Assembly: GCF_001907675.1 (NCBI RefSeq)
Contig: NZ_MPNT01000034.1
Coordinates: forward strand, 1 to 62,332
DNA: 62,332 nt
DNA from: Mycobacterium paraffinicum
GTDB lineage: Bacteria > Actinomycetota > Actinomycetes > Mycobacteriales > Mycobacteriaceae
Direction: 5' to 3'
Shown here piece by piece: positions 17,888 through 29,824 of this stretch. Every line of letters starts with the position of its first letter. Position 1 is the stretch's first letter. The notes beneath the pieces were generated by a model. That model had not been told where the DNA came from and searched no databases. It saw only the letters and a list, made by a program, of their open reading frames with translations. The position numbers were made by a program, and so were the translations under genes.

Positions 17888-17905
17888 TAATCGAGTGATC
17901 GATTA
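17888..17905. promoter_or_regulatory. Palindromic operator, copy 3 (between divergent TetR genes)
   Basis: TAATCGA-GTGA-TCGATTA is a perfect 7+7 bp inverted repeat with 4 bp spacer. It lies 10 bp from the start of the minus-strand TetR and 66 bp from the plus-strand TetR. It is the strongest of the three related sites and fits autoregulation of one or both regulators. Confidence 0.75.
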
Positions 17906-17970
17906 GTTCGAGGCTTCCTGCGGAGGTGCGCGGTGCGTGAGGGACCGGGCTGCGGCGGGCGCCTTCCCGC

Positions 17971-18645
17971 ATGAGCGTCCCGCCCGCACAATTGGGGCGC
18001 CCGGTGGGCGCCGACGGTGAGCAGACCCGCGCGCGGATCATCGCGGCGGCAATGCGATGTGTGGCCGACATGGGCTACTCCCGCACCACGATTCGCGAGA
18101 TCGCCCGCGCCGCCGACATGACGAGCGGCAGCCTGTACCACTACTTCCCCAACAAGTCCCAATTGCTGGGCGCGGCGGTCGAGGATATCGAGCGGATCGC
18201 CGTCCCGCGGTTGCGGGACGCGGCCGCCCAGGCCGACGACGTGGTCGATCGGCTCACGGCGGTGCTCGATGAGGCGAGCCGGATGATGCGCGAGCAACCG
18301 CACCTGGCCGCGTTCGATCGCGCGGTGCGCACAGAGAGCACGGAGCATCCCGTTCGCGGCCGGCCGAAGTATCTCGGGCTAACGGCATTGCGCCGCATCA
18401 TCATTGAGATCCTTCGCGACGCCCGGACTGATGGTGCACTGCCGCCGGGCACCGACCCCGGGGCCGCCGCCGACGCGGTCCATGCGCTGGCACGCGGTCT
18501 CACCGAGCGCGCGGCCACCCTGGACGCCGACGCCTACGCCGCCACGCTGGCCTCGGCGAAGGCAGTGATCAGCGGGGCGCTGTTCGTGCGCCCAGCGAAT
18601 CACCCCAAGTCCACAGCGCGACGCCGATCAGCACCAGGTCTTTGA
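17971..18645 (+). CDS. TetR-family regulator (sister of the divergent TetR)
   Basis: A 224-residue protein with HTH in residues ~12-60 (QTRARIIAAAMRCVADMG, IREIARAADMTSGSLYHYF). The C-terminal ligand domain differs more from its sister at 17207-17878 than the DNA-binding domain does, so the pair may respond to different ligands at a shared operator. The 3' end overlaps the convergent DUF417 gene by 77 bp. Confidence 0.9.
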   Translation: MSVPPAQLGRPVGADGEQTRARIIAAAMRCVADMGYSRTTIREIARAADMTSGSLYHYFPNKSQLLGAAVEDIERIAVPRLRDAAAQADDVVDRLTAVLDEASRMMREQPHLAAFDRAVRTESTEHPVRGRPKYLGLTALRRIIIEILRDARTDGALPPGTDPGAAADAVHALARGLTERAATLDADAYAATLASAKAVISGALFVRPANHPKSTARRRSAPGL

Positions 18646-19081
18646 GCAGGAACTGGCCCGGTAGCGCCGACAGCACCGGGATGCCATCCGCGTGAGTCGC
18701 GACCACCCCCGGCGTGGTGAACAGGAAGCTCACCGTGCCGAGGAACAGCACCACCGCCAGCGCACTGCCGACCGCCGACGCGCGCGGCCACACCGGTCTC
18801 AGGGCGATCAGAACTGCGGCGGCGATTTCCATGGTGCCCAGCAGGTGTCCGACGGTGGCGACGCTCAGCATGTCGTAGATCCAGCTCATCAGCGGGCTGT
18901 TCTCAATCAGTACACGGGATTCCATTTTCACGTACTTCCCGAACCCGATCCAGGCCAGGACGACGACCAACCCGTACCGGCTGATCAGCTGGCCCGACAG
19001 CGTCAACGACGGCGCCACGCGGGAACCGGCGGCGACGGGGGCCGGGGTGCGGGTGGTCACCGACGATTCGATTTCGTCCAC
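18569..19081 (-). CDS. DUF417 (YkgB-like) small integral membrane protein
   Basis: A GTG at 19081 gives 170 residues (VDEIESSVTTRT...). The open frame continues upstream to 19339, but that part overlaps the SRPBCC gene and reads as non-coding. Four hydrophobic spans are visible, with the family stretch RYGLVVVLAWIGFGKYVKME followed by ENSPLMSWIY, recognised from DUF417/YkgB proteins. Function unknown. The tail is antisense to the end of the TetR gene. Confidence 0.75.
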   Translation of the reverse strand: MDEIESSVTTRTPAPVAAGSRVAPSLTLSGQLISRYGLVVVLAWIGFGKYVKMESRVLIENSPLMSWIYDMLSVATVGHLLGTMEIAAAVLIALRPVWPRASAVGSALAVVLFLGTVSFLFTTPGVVATHADGIPVLSALPGQFLLKDLVLIGVALWTWGDSLGARTAPR

Positions 19082-19131
19082 AGAGCAGCCACGAGCGGGC
19101 CTCCGATTTTGTTCACCCGCCCGGACAACCG

Positions 19132-19599
19132 TTATCCGGCGTAGCGATCCCGCAACTGAGCCAGCGTCGCCTCGATGCCTTCGGCATTCCCCTTCACCGC
19201 ACCGATCAGCTTGTAGTAGTTCAGCGCATTCTTGACCGCCCCGGCCTGGCTGTAGTCGAACGTCTCGGTAACCCGCGTCCGGGTCGGCGAGAGCGCCTCG
19301 AACTCCCACCGCCAGCGGTGCCCCAGCGGATGACGCCATTCGATCAGTTCGTTGGGTTTGAGCGCGGTCACCGTGCTGGTGATCCGATACGGCAGGCCGT
19401 ACATCTTCATGCTGGTCGAAAACTTCGATCCCACAGCCAGTTCCGCGGGAACTTTGACGTTGGCACGCACGGTGCCCGACCCGTCCAATTCGCTGTGTCG
19501 CCGCGGGTCGGCGGCCATCGCATACAGCTCGGCGGCCGGCGCCGCCACTTCGACCGACCGGCTTACCTGCCGCGGACCTGCGTCGACAACGTTGGTCAT
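19132..19599 (-). CDS. SRPBCC/START-like protein (polyketide cyclase-type)
   Basis: A 155-residue protein with the SRPBCC pattern: [22 protein letters not shown] at the N-terminus, a central beta-sheet ([17 protein letters not shown]) and a long C-terminal helix ending [14 protein letters not shown]. This helix-grip fold binds hydrophobic ligands. No catalytic assignment is possible. It lies 50 bp upstream of the DUF417 gene on the same strand and may be cotranscribed with it. Confidence 0.82.
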   Translation of the reverse strand: MTNVVDAGPRQVSRSVEVAAPAAELYAMAADPRRHSELDGSGTVRANVKVPAELAVGSKFSTSMKMYGLPYRITSTVTALKPNELIEWRHPLGHRWRWEFEALSPTRTRVTETFDYSQAGAVKNALNYYKLIGAVKGNAEGIEATLAQLRDRYAG

Positions 19600-19736
19600 G
19601 ATCTTTCCTTTCGGCTGTCCGGCAGCGTCAGCTCGACGCTACGCTCGCCGAGTCGAATTCAGAACAGGGAAATGCCCCGCCCCGGGGCCGCGGCGAGCGT
19701 AACCGGGCGCACACGCCGAGCTGCGCCGAAAAGCCT

Positions 19737-19975
19737 ATGAGTCAATCTATTTCGGGAAAGGTGCGCCGATCACCGGCGCAGCGCGGGGCAAGGGGGGCGC
19801 ACGCCGTGCGCCTGGCCGCCGAAGGTGCCGACATCATCGCGGTCGATATCACCGGGCCGTTGCCGCCGAGCGTTCCCTACGATTCGCCGACGCGGTCGCC
19901 CGGCTCGCCTCCGACCAGTCTCGATTGGTCACGGCAACCCAGGTTTCGGTCGACATCGGCGTGGGCTGCGTCTGA
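19737..19975 (+). pseudogene. Internally deleted, frameshifted SDR remnant
   Basis: The plus strand keeps the first ~50 codons of an SDR: SGKV, then ITGAARGKG in a shifted frame, then AHAVRLAAEGADIIAVDI and GPLPPSVPYDS. These are joined directly, in a third frame, to what looks like an SDR C-terminus (ADAVARLASDQSRLVTATQV...VDIGVG) and a TGA near 19973. The middle, including the catalytic YxxxK, is missing. The N-terminal pattern resembles mycofactocin-coupled SDRs. It cannot encode a working enzyme. Confidence 0.7.
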
Positions 19976-20055
19976 AGCTATCGAGACAGGCAAACCGCTT
20001 CACCAGGTGCCGACGCTATTGCCGCTATCGCCCACGATCGCTATGGTCGCAGGTC

Positions 20056-21132
20056 ATGGGCGTGCTGCGCTTTTTCTGGCAACGTGTACTTGCGTTCGAC
20101 CGGCTGGGCTCGCGCATTCCTCAGCTAATCCAGATCTGGCTGACCGAGTTCTTCTTCGTGATGCCGTTGACGTTCTTCGTCGGCAGGGTGATCGACATCC
20201 ACGGCGCGCTGGGCGTGCCCGGCACCGGCGAACGGCTCGACGGAACCTTCTGGGGAGCGCTCGTGGTGTCGCTGGTCTTCGGATTCTTCTTCGTCCGCTC
20301 GCTCGTGCGGCCGCGGGTGGTGCAGGGGTCGTGGACCCCGACGGTGCACGCGGACGTCGGGCCGGTGACCGTCTACGGCGGTAACTCCGCGTGGCGCGTG
20401 ACCTACCCCTATCTGACCAGTCACCCGTCGTACGCGCTGCTGTTGTTGATCACCGCCCCGATCCCCGCCGTCATGTGGGCGGCCACCGCCAATCAGGGCG
20501 ACAGCACGTTCTACTGGCGGGTGTGCGGCATGGTCGGCCTGACGATCCTCGCGGTCATGGCGCTGGCGCGCGTATTGGCTTGGTACGTCTTTCGATTCGG
20601 CCGTCGCCAGCTCGACACGCAACTGCGCGGCCTGGCGATCTCGCCACGCCGACTCGGCTGGGAAATCGCCTGGAAGCCCGTGCTGGCCTTGGTGCTCTTG
20701 ATGTACGCCATCGTCTGCGTCCCGTTGGGTGTGCTCTGGGTCAAGGAGCAACGGACGATCGCGGCCCTGCCGGTCGTCACCATCGACGACGCGCAGCATC
20801 CGGGCGAATATCGCCGCGTGAAAGGCGCCGTAGCTGCGGCGCCCGTCTACTGGGCGCCGCAGGGCCGGGGCCGCGGCGGCAACAACTACGCGGGGGCCGG
20901 CGTGCTGGTGGCGCTGACCACCGGCGGTGAGGCGCTGCTGCTCGCCGATTCGATGGCGGTCGCGGACTTCAAGGGCATGATGTCGCGTGTTCACAACGGC
21001 GACCTGACGGCCACCGGCAAGGTGATCGATGCCGTCACCGCCGACCAGCGCAAGTACTACGGCTTCGACGAGGAGGCGTTTCCCGCACCCCCGCCCACGG
21101 GCCGGGTGCTGCTGTTGTTGTCCCAGCCCTGA
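20056..21132 (+). CDS. Conserved membrane protein of unknown function
   Basis: From the ATG at 20056 the product is 358 residues (MGVLRFFWQRVLAFDRLGS). The frame is open from 19825 but that part covers the SDR remnant. Hydrophobic spans occur near residues 27-45, 70-86, 128-150, 160-182 and 212-234, followed by a ~130-residue soluble domain with a Gly-rich loop (APQGRGRGGNNYAGAG). I do not recognise a characterised family. It precedes the copper chaperone/ATPase pair on the same strand by 124 bp, but a copper role is only a guess. Confidence 0.7.
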   Translation: MGVLRFFWQRVLAFDRLGSRIPQLIQIWLTEFFFVMPLTFFVGRVIDIHGALGVPGTGERLDGTFWGALVVSLVFGFFFVRSLVRPRVVQGSWTPTVHADVGPVTVYGGNSAWRVTYPYLTSHPSYALLLLITAPIPAVMWAATANQGDSTFYWRVCGMVGLTILAVMALARVLAWYVFRFGRRQLDTQLRGLAISPRRLGWEIAWKPVLALVLLMYAIVCVPLGVLWVKEQRTIAALPVVTIDDAQHPGEYRRVKGAVAAAPVYWAPQGRGRGGNNYAGAGVLVALTTGGEALLLADSMAVADFKGMMSRVHNGDLTATGKVIDAVTADQRKYYGFDEEAFPAPPPTGRVLLLLSQP

Positions 21133-21256
21133 CCCCCGACCGCGCAATCCGGCAGAATCGTGCTGCCGCCCGTGTACGAACCCAGCGATGATGGAGATGA
21201 CGCCCGAAGGTGTCGTCATTGGGTGTCCACCCGAGGCACATGTCGGAAGGAGTGCC

Positions 21257-21465
21257 ATGGTCACCAGCGAATATCGGGTCGACGGGATGAGCTGCGGCCA
21301 CTGCGAGTCGGCCGTGAAGGACGAGGTCGGCCGCCTCCCCGGCGTGGAGCGCGTGGACGTCAGCGCCGACACGGGCAGGCTGGTGATCACGAGTTCCGTT
21401 CCCATCGACACCGACGCCGTCCTCGGCGCGGTCGATGAGGCGGGCTACGAGGCCGTCCTGGTCGC

Positions 21466-21469
<4 letters not shown>
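21257..21469 (+). CDS. Heavy-metal-associated (HMA) copper chaperone-like protein
   Basis: A 70-residue ferredoxin-like HMA domain with the metal site GMSCGHC near residues 10-16 and the usual beta-alpha-beta-beta-alpha-beta layout ([26 protein letters not shown]). An AGGAG-like ribosome site precedes the ATG. Its stop overlaps the ATG of the P-type ATPase (ATGA, 21466-21469), so chaperone and pump are translationally coupled. The role is to bind Cu(I) in the cytosol and hand it to the ATPase (family knowledge). Confidence 0.9.
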
Positions 21470-23706
<2,237 letters not shown>

Positions 23707-23837
23707 CGGCCACGCCCACACGCGGCGCTGGCAGGCGGGCCGGCGGGGCCGGTGTGGGATAGTTGTTCCCGACCCACCGCGTTCGAAAAAGACCACGGGT
23801 CCGCCCCCGCGCAGCGACTCAGCAAAGGCAACGACCG

Positions 23838-25229
23838 TTGGACCAATTCTTCGGACGACTGTCCTTGCTGCACGGCTGGTTTCCGCCGACCGTGCAGGCG
23901 CTGACGCTGTTGCTGTTGATCATCGCGATCCAGTGGCGTGCCCGACGGTGGCTCAAGCGAGTGCTGCCCGTGGCCCTGATCGCGGCCGCCGCAACGACCG
24001 CGGTCGCGTATTGGTACATCACGTCGCTCGGCGTGGCCGGGGACCCGGCGCCGACGACGCTATGGCTATGGATCGCGGCGACCGGCCTGGCAGCCGCGGT
24101 TTTCCTGGTGGGCTGGCCGGGCGCGCGGTGGTGGCGCCGGGGGGTGGCGGTGCTGTCCATCCCCCTGTGCGTGCTGTGCGCGAGTTTGGCCCTGAACAGC
24201 TGGGTGGGTTACTTCCCGACGGCGCTGGCCGCGTGGAACCAACTGACGTCGGTGCCGTTGCCCGACCAGATCGACCGCCTGCGCGTGACCGAAATGCAGG
24301 TCGCCGGGACGAGGCCGAGCAAGGGCGTGGTGGTGCCGGTGGACATCGACGACAACGCCTCCCACTTCCGCCACCGCCGGGAATTGGTGTACCTGCCACC
24401 CGCGTGGTTCAACAGCAATCCGCCACCCCGCCTCCCGGCGGTGATGATGATCAGCTCGGCCTTCAACACCCCGGCCGACTGGCTGGGCCCCGGTGGCGCA
24501 TTCACCGCGATCGACAACTTCGCCGCCGCCCATCGCGGCTTCTCCCCCGTGCTCGTGTTCGTCGACCCCACCGGCTCGTTCGACAACGACACCGAGTGCG
24601 TCAACGGCAGCCGCGGCAACGCCGCCGACCATCTGACCAAGGACGTCGTACCTTTCATGGTGTCGAACTTTGCCGTGAGCGCCGATCGAGCCAACTGGGG
24701 CGTCGCCGGATGGTCGATGGGCGGCACCTGCGCGGTCACCCTGGCCGTGATGCATCCGGAACTGTTCAGCGCGTTCGTCGACATCGCCGGTGATCGCAGC
24801 CCCAACGTGGGCCCGAAGGATCAAACGATCGCCAAACTGTTCGACGGCAATCGCACCGCCTGGGCCGGCTTCGATCCGCTCACCGTGATCGCCCGGCATG
24901 GTCCGTACAGCGGATTGTCGGGGTGGTTCGACGTCCCGGGGTCGTCCGAACCGCGCAACGTCGCCGAGGAAGCCAATCCCACGTCCGGCGCCCCCGGCAC
25001 CGACCCCGCCGCCAACCCGGAAGGCCAGGACACCGCCGCCAACGCGCTCTGTGCGGCCGCCTCCGCCAACGGCATCTCCTGCGCCGTCGTCAGTCAACCC
25101 GGCAAGCATGACTGGCCGTTCGCCGCCCAGGCGTTTACCGCGGCGCTGCCCTGGCTGGCCTCGACCCTGGGGACACCCGCAACCGAGCCGGTACAGCTGC
25201 CCCAGCGCGGGGGCGGCGAACCACACTGA
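23838..25229 (+). CDS. Membrane-anchored alpha/beta-hydrolase (antigen 85/esterase D-like)
   Basis: A TTG at 23838, preceded by AAAGG, gives 463 residues; another in-frame TTG at 23763 would add 25 basic residues. Four hydrophobic segments fill the first ~125 residues, followed by an extracellular-type esterase domain with oxyanion-region sequence (VMMISSAFNTPADWLG), the nucleophile elbow GWSMGG and a late GKHDWPFAAQAF that supplies the catalytic His. This layout matches mycobacterial membrane proteins with an antigen-85-like domain. The substrate may be a cell-envelope lipid or ester (inference). Confidence 0.82.
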   Translation: MDQFFGRLSLLHGWFPPTVQALTLLLLIIAIQWRARRWLKRVLPVALIAAAATTAVAYWYITSLGVAGDPAPTTLWLWIAATGLAAAVFLVGWPGARWWRRGVAVLSIPLCVLCASLALNSWVGYFPTALAAWNQLTSVPLPDQIDRLRVTEMQVAGTRPSKGVVVPVDIDDNASHFRHRRELVYLPPAWFNSNPPPRLPAVMMISSAFNTPADWLGPGGAFTAIDNFAAAHRGFSPVLVFVDPTGSFDNDTECVNGSRGNAADHLTKDVVPFMVSNFAVSADRANWGVAGWSMGGTCAVTLAVMHPELFSAFVDIAGDRSPNVGPKDQTIAKLFDGNRTAWAGFDPLTVIARHGPYSGLSGWFDVPGSSEPRNVAEEANPTSGAPGTDPAANPEGQDTAANALCAAASANGISCAVVSQPGKHDWPFAAQAFTAALPWLASTLGTPATEPVQLPQRGGGEPH

Positions 25230-25423
25230 TCACAAAATTCACAGCTGACCCACCCGTAACACCTCCGAAATGTTCGCCCTGGTAGTGGTACGGTTCGCTG
25301 CTGATGGCTGACGATTCTCTCCGCGACGGACGGCCCCTCCGCGGGTCGGCCCGGCCCGTCCCGCGGCGAAGCCACCGGCGGGAACAGCCCGCCGCCTTCG
25401 CTGCAGGCCTTCGTCTGCCCGCG

Positions 25424-26233
25424 ATGAATCGCCGCCAGTTCCTGGGTTCGCTCGCCGCCTCGGTCGTCGCCGGCGTGGGCGGCGCGCGGTTGGTGGTCGA
25501 CCCGCAGCCGCGCACCTTTGCGGACGTCCCCGCGGATTCCGTGGCGACTTCGGGGCCCGCCGCCCCGGGGGCCCTGTTGCCACCGCCGCCGCCCGGCGCG
25601 CGGATCCCGCTGCCCGGCGGCGGCGCGCTGGTGAAGATTCCCGGCGACGGCGACCTGCTCGCGCTGACCGTCGACGATGGCGTAAACAGCGAGGTGGTCC
25701 GCGCCTACACGCAGTTCGCCAAAGACACCGGTGTCCGGCTGACCTACTTCGTCAACGGCACCTACGACTCCTGGACCGAGAACGCCGACATGCTCCGGCC
25801 CTTGGTCGACAGCGGGCAGATCCAACTCGGCAACCACACCTGGTCGCACCCGGACCTGACGACGCTGACCAAAGAGCAGGTCGCTCAGCAGCTCACCCGC
25901 AACGACGAGTTCCTCAAGAAGACGTACGGGATTGGCGCGAAGCCGTACTGGCGCCCGCCGTACGCGAAACGCAACGCCGTCGTCGACGCCATCGCCGCCG
26001 ACCTGGGTTACACGGTGCCGACGCTGTGGTCAGGGTCGTTGTCGGATTCGACGTTGATCACCGAGGAATATATCGTCCAGATGGCAGACCAGTACTTCAC
26101 GCCGCAGGCGATCGTCATCGGGCACCTCAATCACCTTCCGGTGACGCACGTCTACCCTCAGCTGGTCGAGGTCATCCGGGATCGCAACCTGCGCACCGTC
26201 ACGCTCAACGACGTCTTCCTCAAGACGCCCTAG
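25424..26233 (+). CDS. Secreted polysaccharide deacetylase (NodB homology), Tat signal
   Basis: The ATG at 25424 yields a Tat signal NRRQFLGSLAASVVAGVGGA with the twin arginines close to the N-terminus; an in-frame ATG at 25304 would bury it under 40 residues. The NodB domain shows LTVDDG (metal/catalytic Asp pair), NHTWSHPDL (HxxxH metal ligands) and RPPYAKRN. The likely reaction is removal of acetyl groups from a cell-wall or exogenous glycan outside the membrane. It follows the membrane esterase gene on the same strand after ~195 bp. Confidence 0.88.
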   Translation: MNRRQFLGSLAASVVAGVGGARLVVDPQPRTFADVPADSVATSGPAAPGALLPPPPPGARIPLPGGGALVKIPGDGDLLALTVDDGVNSEVVRAYTQFAKDTGVRLTYFVNGTYDSWTENADMLRPLVDSGQIQLGNHTWSHPDLTTLTKEQVAQQLTRNDEFLKKTYGIGAKPYWRPPYAKRNAVVDAIAADLGYTVPTLWSGSLSDSTLITEEYIVQMADQYFTPQAIVIGHLNHLPVTHVYPQLVEVIRDRNLRTVTLNDVFLKTP

Positions 26234-26270
26234 GCCTCCGCGCCGCGAGACCGCCACAGGCTACGCCGCA

Positions 26271-26528
26271 CTACAGCGGGTCGACGGCCTCTTTCGCCTC
26301 GCGCAAACCCGCGCCGGTCAGCTCCCGGTACAGCTTGATCGCGCCGATCTTGTTCCCTGCACGGGCCATGGCGACGACCTCGGCGGGCACGCCGTTCTCG
26401 AACACACCCGAGGGGGCCGCGCCCGCGTCGCTGCCGAACGTCGGGCATGGGACTCCGAGTTTTTCGGACAACAGGCGCACCTGCTGTTCCAGCAGGGCGA
26501 GCCGGCGGTAGACGTGCGAATCTTCCAT
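26271..26528 (-). CDS. Small protein with ribosomal L7/L12 C-terminal-like domain
   Basis: From the ATG at 26528 the product is 85 residues. The first ~25 residues look like a coiled coil (YRRLALLEQQVRLLSEKLG). The C-terminus, KIGAIKLYRELTGAGLREAK, resembles the L7/L12 C-terminal domain that contacts translation factors. The L7/L12 dimerisation domain and hinge are absent, so this is not the ribosomal stalk protein itself. Stand-alone L7/L12-CTD proteins are known in actinobacteria but have no settled role. Confidence 0.75.
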   Translation of the reverse strand: MEDSHVYRRLALLEQQVRLLSEKLGVPCPTFGSDAGAAPSGVFENGVPAEVVAMARAGNKIGAIKLYRELTGAGLREAKEAVDPL

Positions 26529-26909
26529 CACGCAATGATTATGGCTTACGCCGCGTCGCGAAATGCCTTGATGGATTGGTTGTTACGTGGGCGCCCACGC
26601 CAGCTTTGTGACCCCCCGGCAATGGTCGACGTAGAGATTGTAGCGCGGTCAGCCATCGCGGTAGCTGCGACAAATCCAGCCAGATCGGCGCGAACCTCGC
26701 TGCGGCGCAGCGCGTTCCAGGCATGGGTGCGCTGCTGCCGATCGAGCACGACCAGGGGCAGCACCCGCCGATAGGGGGGATGTTGATGCCGCACCGCTAC
26801 GAGCCCGGTGAGCCGCGGGTCGGGACTGCAACCGAGCATTGCCGGGGCATTCCGCGATAGTCACATCTGACTATCGACCCATCCATACCGCCGCGGTTAC
26901 CTTGTTTGC
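26529..26909. other. Gene-poor intergenic stretch
   Basis: About 380 bp between the L7/L12-like gene and the divergent LuxR-type regulator. A 97-codon open frame exists on the minus strand (26546-26839) but shows no domain, has no clear ribosome site and an Arg/Ala-rich composition expected of chance frames in this GC content. The promoter of the regulator probably lies in the last 60 bp. I see no RNA gene or repeat. Confidence 0.5.
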
Positions 26910-29819
26910 ATGGCGCAGTGGGTACCGCCCCCGCTCCCGGCCGAACTCATCGCTCGTCGCCGCGGCCCGCTCGTGGGCCGTGACGCGGAACTCGCGGTGT
27001 TCGAGCAGGCCTGGCAGCGGGTGGATGCGGGCAACCGCCAGGCGGTCTTCATCGGCGGCGAGCCCGGCGCCGGTAAGACACGGCTGGCCGCGGAGGTGGC
27101 CGGGACGCTGTTCGACCACGGTGTCGCGGTGTTGGTGGGCAGTTCGACCGCCGACGAGGATCTGCCCTACGCGCCCTTCGCCGAAGCGCTCGACCGGCTA
27201 CTGATCGCCGGTCCCCCGGGTTCGATGACCGAACCGCTGGGCGAAGTGGGTGCCCAGCTGCGGCGGCTGTCGCCGCACGTGGGCCGGCATTTGGCCGACG
27301 ACGGTCCGGCGCCGGACGTTGGTGCGGCGCGGCAGGCTCTCTTCGACGCGTTGACGCGATTCCTGCGGCGTCTGGCGGTCGACCGCCCCGTCGCGCTGAT
27401 CCTCGACGACCTGCACTGGGCGCAGCTGCCCACCCTCGCACTGCTCGAGCACGTGTTGATCGGCTGCGCCGATGTGCCGGTGCTGGCGGTGGTCACCTTC
27501 CGCACGACCGAGCCCGACCGGTCCGACGACCTGGCCACCCGGCTGGCCGAACTGCACCGGTTCGACGGGGTGCGCCGACTGGACCTGGCGGGCCTGGACA
27601 CCGAGGCCATCGCCGAGTTCGTGGCGCGGACCCAGCAACTGGCGCCGGCGTCGGCGCGCACCGCGGCGGCGCTGCTGCGCGAGCGCACCGGCGGCAATCC
27701 CTTCTTCCTCACCGAACTGGTCAACGACCTCGAAATCCGGGGCGGGCTCGCCACTTTGAGCACGCAGCAGACGGTCCCCGCATCCATCGGCGACGCCATC
27801 GCGCGCCGCCTTGCCGGGCTGGGCACCGCCGTGCGGGCGGTCATCGAGCAAGCGGCGGTTTTGGGCCAGACGTTCGATTTGCCGGCGCTCATCTCGACGC
27901 GCGAGACGGAGGTCGGCGCGACGCTGGCGGCGATCGATTCGGCCGAGGCGGTGGGGCTGGTCCGCGCGGTCCACGACTCCGACGGCGAATTCGCCTTCGT
28001 GCACGCCCTGACCCGTGAATCGGTGCTCGGCGGGATGGCCGCCTCGCGGCTGCGGATCATGCACGCGCGCGCCGCCGAGGCATTGGAGGGACGCGCCGAC
28101 CCGTCGCTCGTTCCGCGGCTGGCCAACCACTTCCTGATGGCGCACGTGCTCGGCTACCACGAGCAGGCGTTGCGGTACGCGCGTCAGGCGGCCCGGATGG
28201 CCGAGCAGAGCCTGGCCTACGAGGACGCGGCGAAGTGGTTCGAGCGGGCGGCGTCGCTTCCCGAGCTCAGCCTCGCTGACCGGGCCAGGCTGCAACTGGA
28301 CGCGGCCGCCAACCACGTGCGCGGGGGGTCGTTCGCGCGGGCTCGGGGCATCTACGAGCGCATCGGCGGGATGGACGACCCGCTGATGCGGCTGGAGGCG
28401 GCCGTCGGCTACGAGGAGGCCAATTGGCGCTCCGCGCAATCTAATTCGAAGGCTGCGGACTTGCTCGCGTCGGCTCTGGAATCCAGCGGGCTGCGGGCCG
28501 AGGACCCTCGCTACGTGCAGGCGCTCGGCAGCTTCGGCCGGGCCCTGGCCTTCGCCGGCGAAGCGGCCCGGGCTCGCGCGGTCGGCGCCGACGCGATCGA
28601 GCGTGCACGGGCGATCGACGACGCGTCGGTGCTTCTACACACGTTGAAAACCAGCCTGTGGCAAGGCCTTACCCCGGAGATGAGCGAAATCCAGGCGGAG
28701 CGCGCGGCCGAGGTGTCGACGATGGCCCTGTCGCGTCGCGACTACGAGTCGCTGGGCGCGGCGTCACACTTCCACGGCATGGTCAGCTACCTGTCCGGCC
28801 GCCCCGACGGCCTGGCCGCCGCGACCGCCGACATGCGGCGAGCCGCGCAGACCTGCGGACAACCCGCCTTCGGCTTCGTCGGCGCGTGCATCGAGCAGGC
28901 GCTGGCCTATCTGCGCGGTGACTTCGCCGGCGCCGAACGCTGGGCCGACATCGCCTTGCGCACAGGGGATTTGTTCGGCGCCGACGACACCGAGGGGTCC
29001 AACGGCGTCCAGATGTTCATGATCCGTCGCGAGACGGGCGAGTTGAAGCGGTTCGGCGAGTTCATCGACGGCAGCGAAACATTTACCGGCCGCTGGGTGC
29101 CCGGGCTGCTCGCCCTCTACACCGAGCTCAAATGCGAACGCGGCATGACCCGGGCGCTCAGCCAATTGCTCAACCGCAACCTAGGCGACCGCCTCGAGGA
29201 TGCGCAGTGGCCGATGGAGCTGGTGTTCATGGTCGAGGCGGCGCTGGAACTGTCCCACCGCGAAGCGGTCCACGCGCTGCGGCCCTACGTCGCGCGTTAT
29301 GCCGGAAAGAATTTGGTGGCCGGGCAATTCGTCGCACTGTTCGGCAGTGCGGACCGATATCTGGCCCGCATCGCGGCGCTCTGCGGGGATAACCGCGCGG
29401 CCGAGCGGCACTTCGCCACGGCGATCCAGATGGACCGCCGGATGGGCTCGGTGGTCCATATCAGCGAGACGCTGGCCCGGCAAGCGTTGTTCGCCGCGTC
29501 GTGCGGTCGCGCCGAGGACGCCCGGTGCCTGACGGAGGAGGCGAGGGCAATCGCCGGTGCGATCGGCCAGACCCGGGTCGTCGACTTGGCGGATTCGCTG
29601 CTTGCCATCGGTGCCCTGGGTCCGGACGGCCTGACCGTGCGGGAGGTCGAGGTGCTCCGGTTGCTCGCCGAGGGGCTGAGCAATCGCGCGATCGGCGAGC
29701 GCCTCTTCATCAGCACCAACACCGCCGCCAACCACGTGCGCAACATCCTGATCAAAACGGGCGCCGCGAACCGCACCCAGGCGGCGATGTACGCCGCCGA
29801 CCACGAGCTTCTCGGGTAG
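26910..29819 (+). CDS. Large ATP-binding LuxR-family (LAL) regulator
   Basis: A 969-residue protein. An AAA/STAND ATPase domain at the N-terminus has Walker [10 protein letters not shown] at residues 49-57 and Walker B-like [11 protein letters not shown] long middle of TPR-like helical repeats (~350-880) follows, and a LuxR-type HTH ends the protein ([35 protein letters not shown]). Such LAL/MalT-type regulators sense a small molecule and activate transcription. Targets are not obvious; the next genes are on the opposite strand. One of the longest regulators in the window. Confidence 0.92.
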   Translation: MAQWVPPPLPAELIARRRGPLVGRDAELAVFEQAWQRVDAGNRQAVFIGGEPGAGKTRLAAEVAGTLFDHGVAVLVGSSTADEDLPYAPFAEALDRLLIAGPPGSMTEPLGEVGAQLRRLSPHVGRHLADDGPAPDVGAARQALFDALTRFLRRLAVDRPVALILDDLHWAQLPTLALLEHVLIGCADVPVLAVVTFRTTEPDRSDDLATRLAELHRFDGVRRLDLAGLDTEAIAEFVARTQQLAPASARTAAALLRERTGGNPFFLTELVNDLEIRGGLATLSTQQTVPASIGDAIARRLAGLGTAVRAVIEQAAVLGQTFDLPALISTRETEVGATLAAIDSAEAVGLVRAVHDSDGEFAFVHALTRESVLGGMAASRLRIMHARAAEALEGRADPSLVPRLANHFLMAHVLGYHEQALRYARQAARMAEQSLAYEDAAKWFERAASLPELSLADRARLQLDAAANHVRGGSFARARGIYERIGGMDDPLMRLEAAVGYEEANWRSAQSNSKAADLLASALESSGLRAEDPRYVQALGSFGRALAFAGEAARARAVGADAIERARAIDDASVLLHTLKTSLWQGLTPEMSEIQAERAAEVSTMALSRRDYESLGAASHFHGMVSYLSGRPDGLAAATADMRRAAQTCGQPAFGFVGACIEQALAYLRGDFAGAERWADIALRTGDLFGADDTEGSNGVQMFMIRRETGELKRFGEFIDGSETFTGRWVPGLLALYTELKCERGMTRALSQLLNRNLGDRLEDAQWPMELVFMVEAALELSHREAVHALRPYVARYAGKNLVAGQFVALFGSADRYLARIAALCGDNRAAERHFATAIQMDRRMGSVVHISETLARQALFAASCGRAEDARCLTEEARAIAGAIGQTRVVDLADSLLAIGALGPDGLTVREVEVLRLLAEGLSNRAIGERLFISTNTAANHVRNILIKTGAANRTQAAMYAADHELLG

Positions 29820-29824
29820 CGCCG

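Noticed and set aside
26546..26839. 97-codon minus-strand open frame in an intergenic region
   Set aside because: No family features, no ribosome site, chance-like composition; mentioned only as content of the gap.
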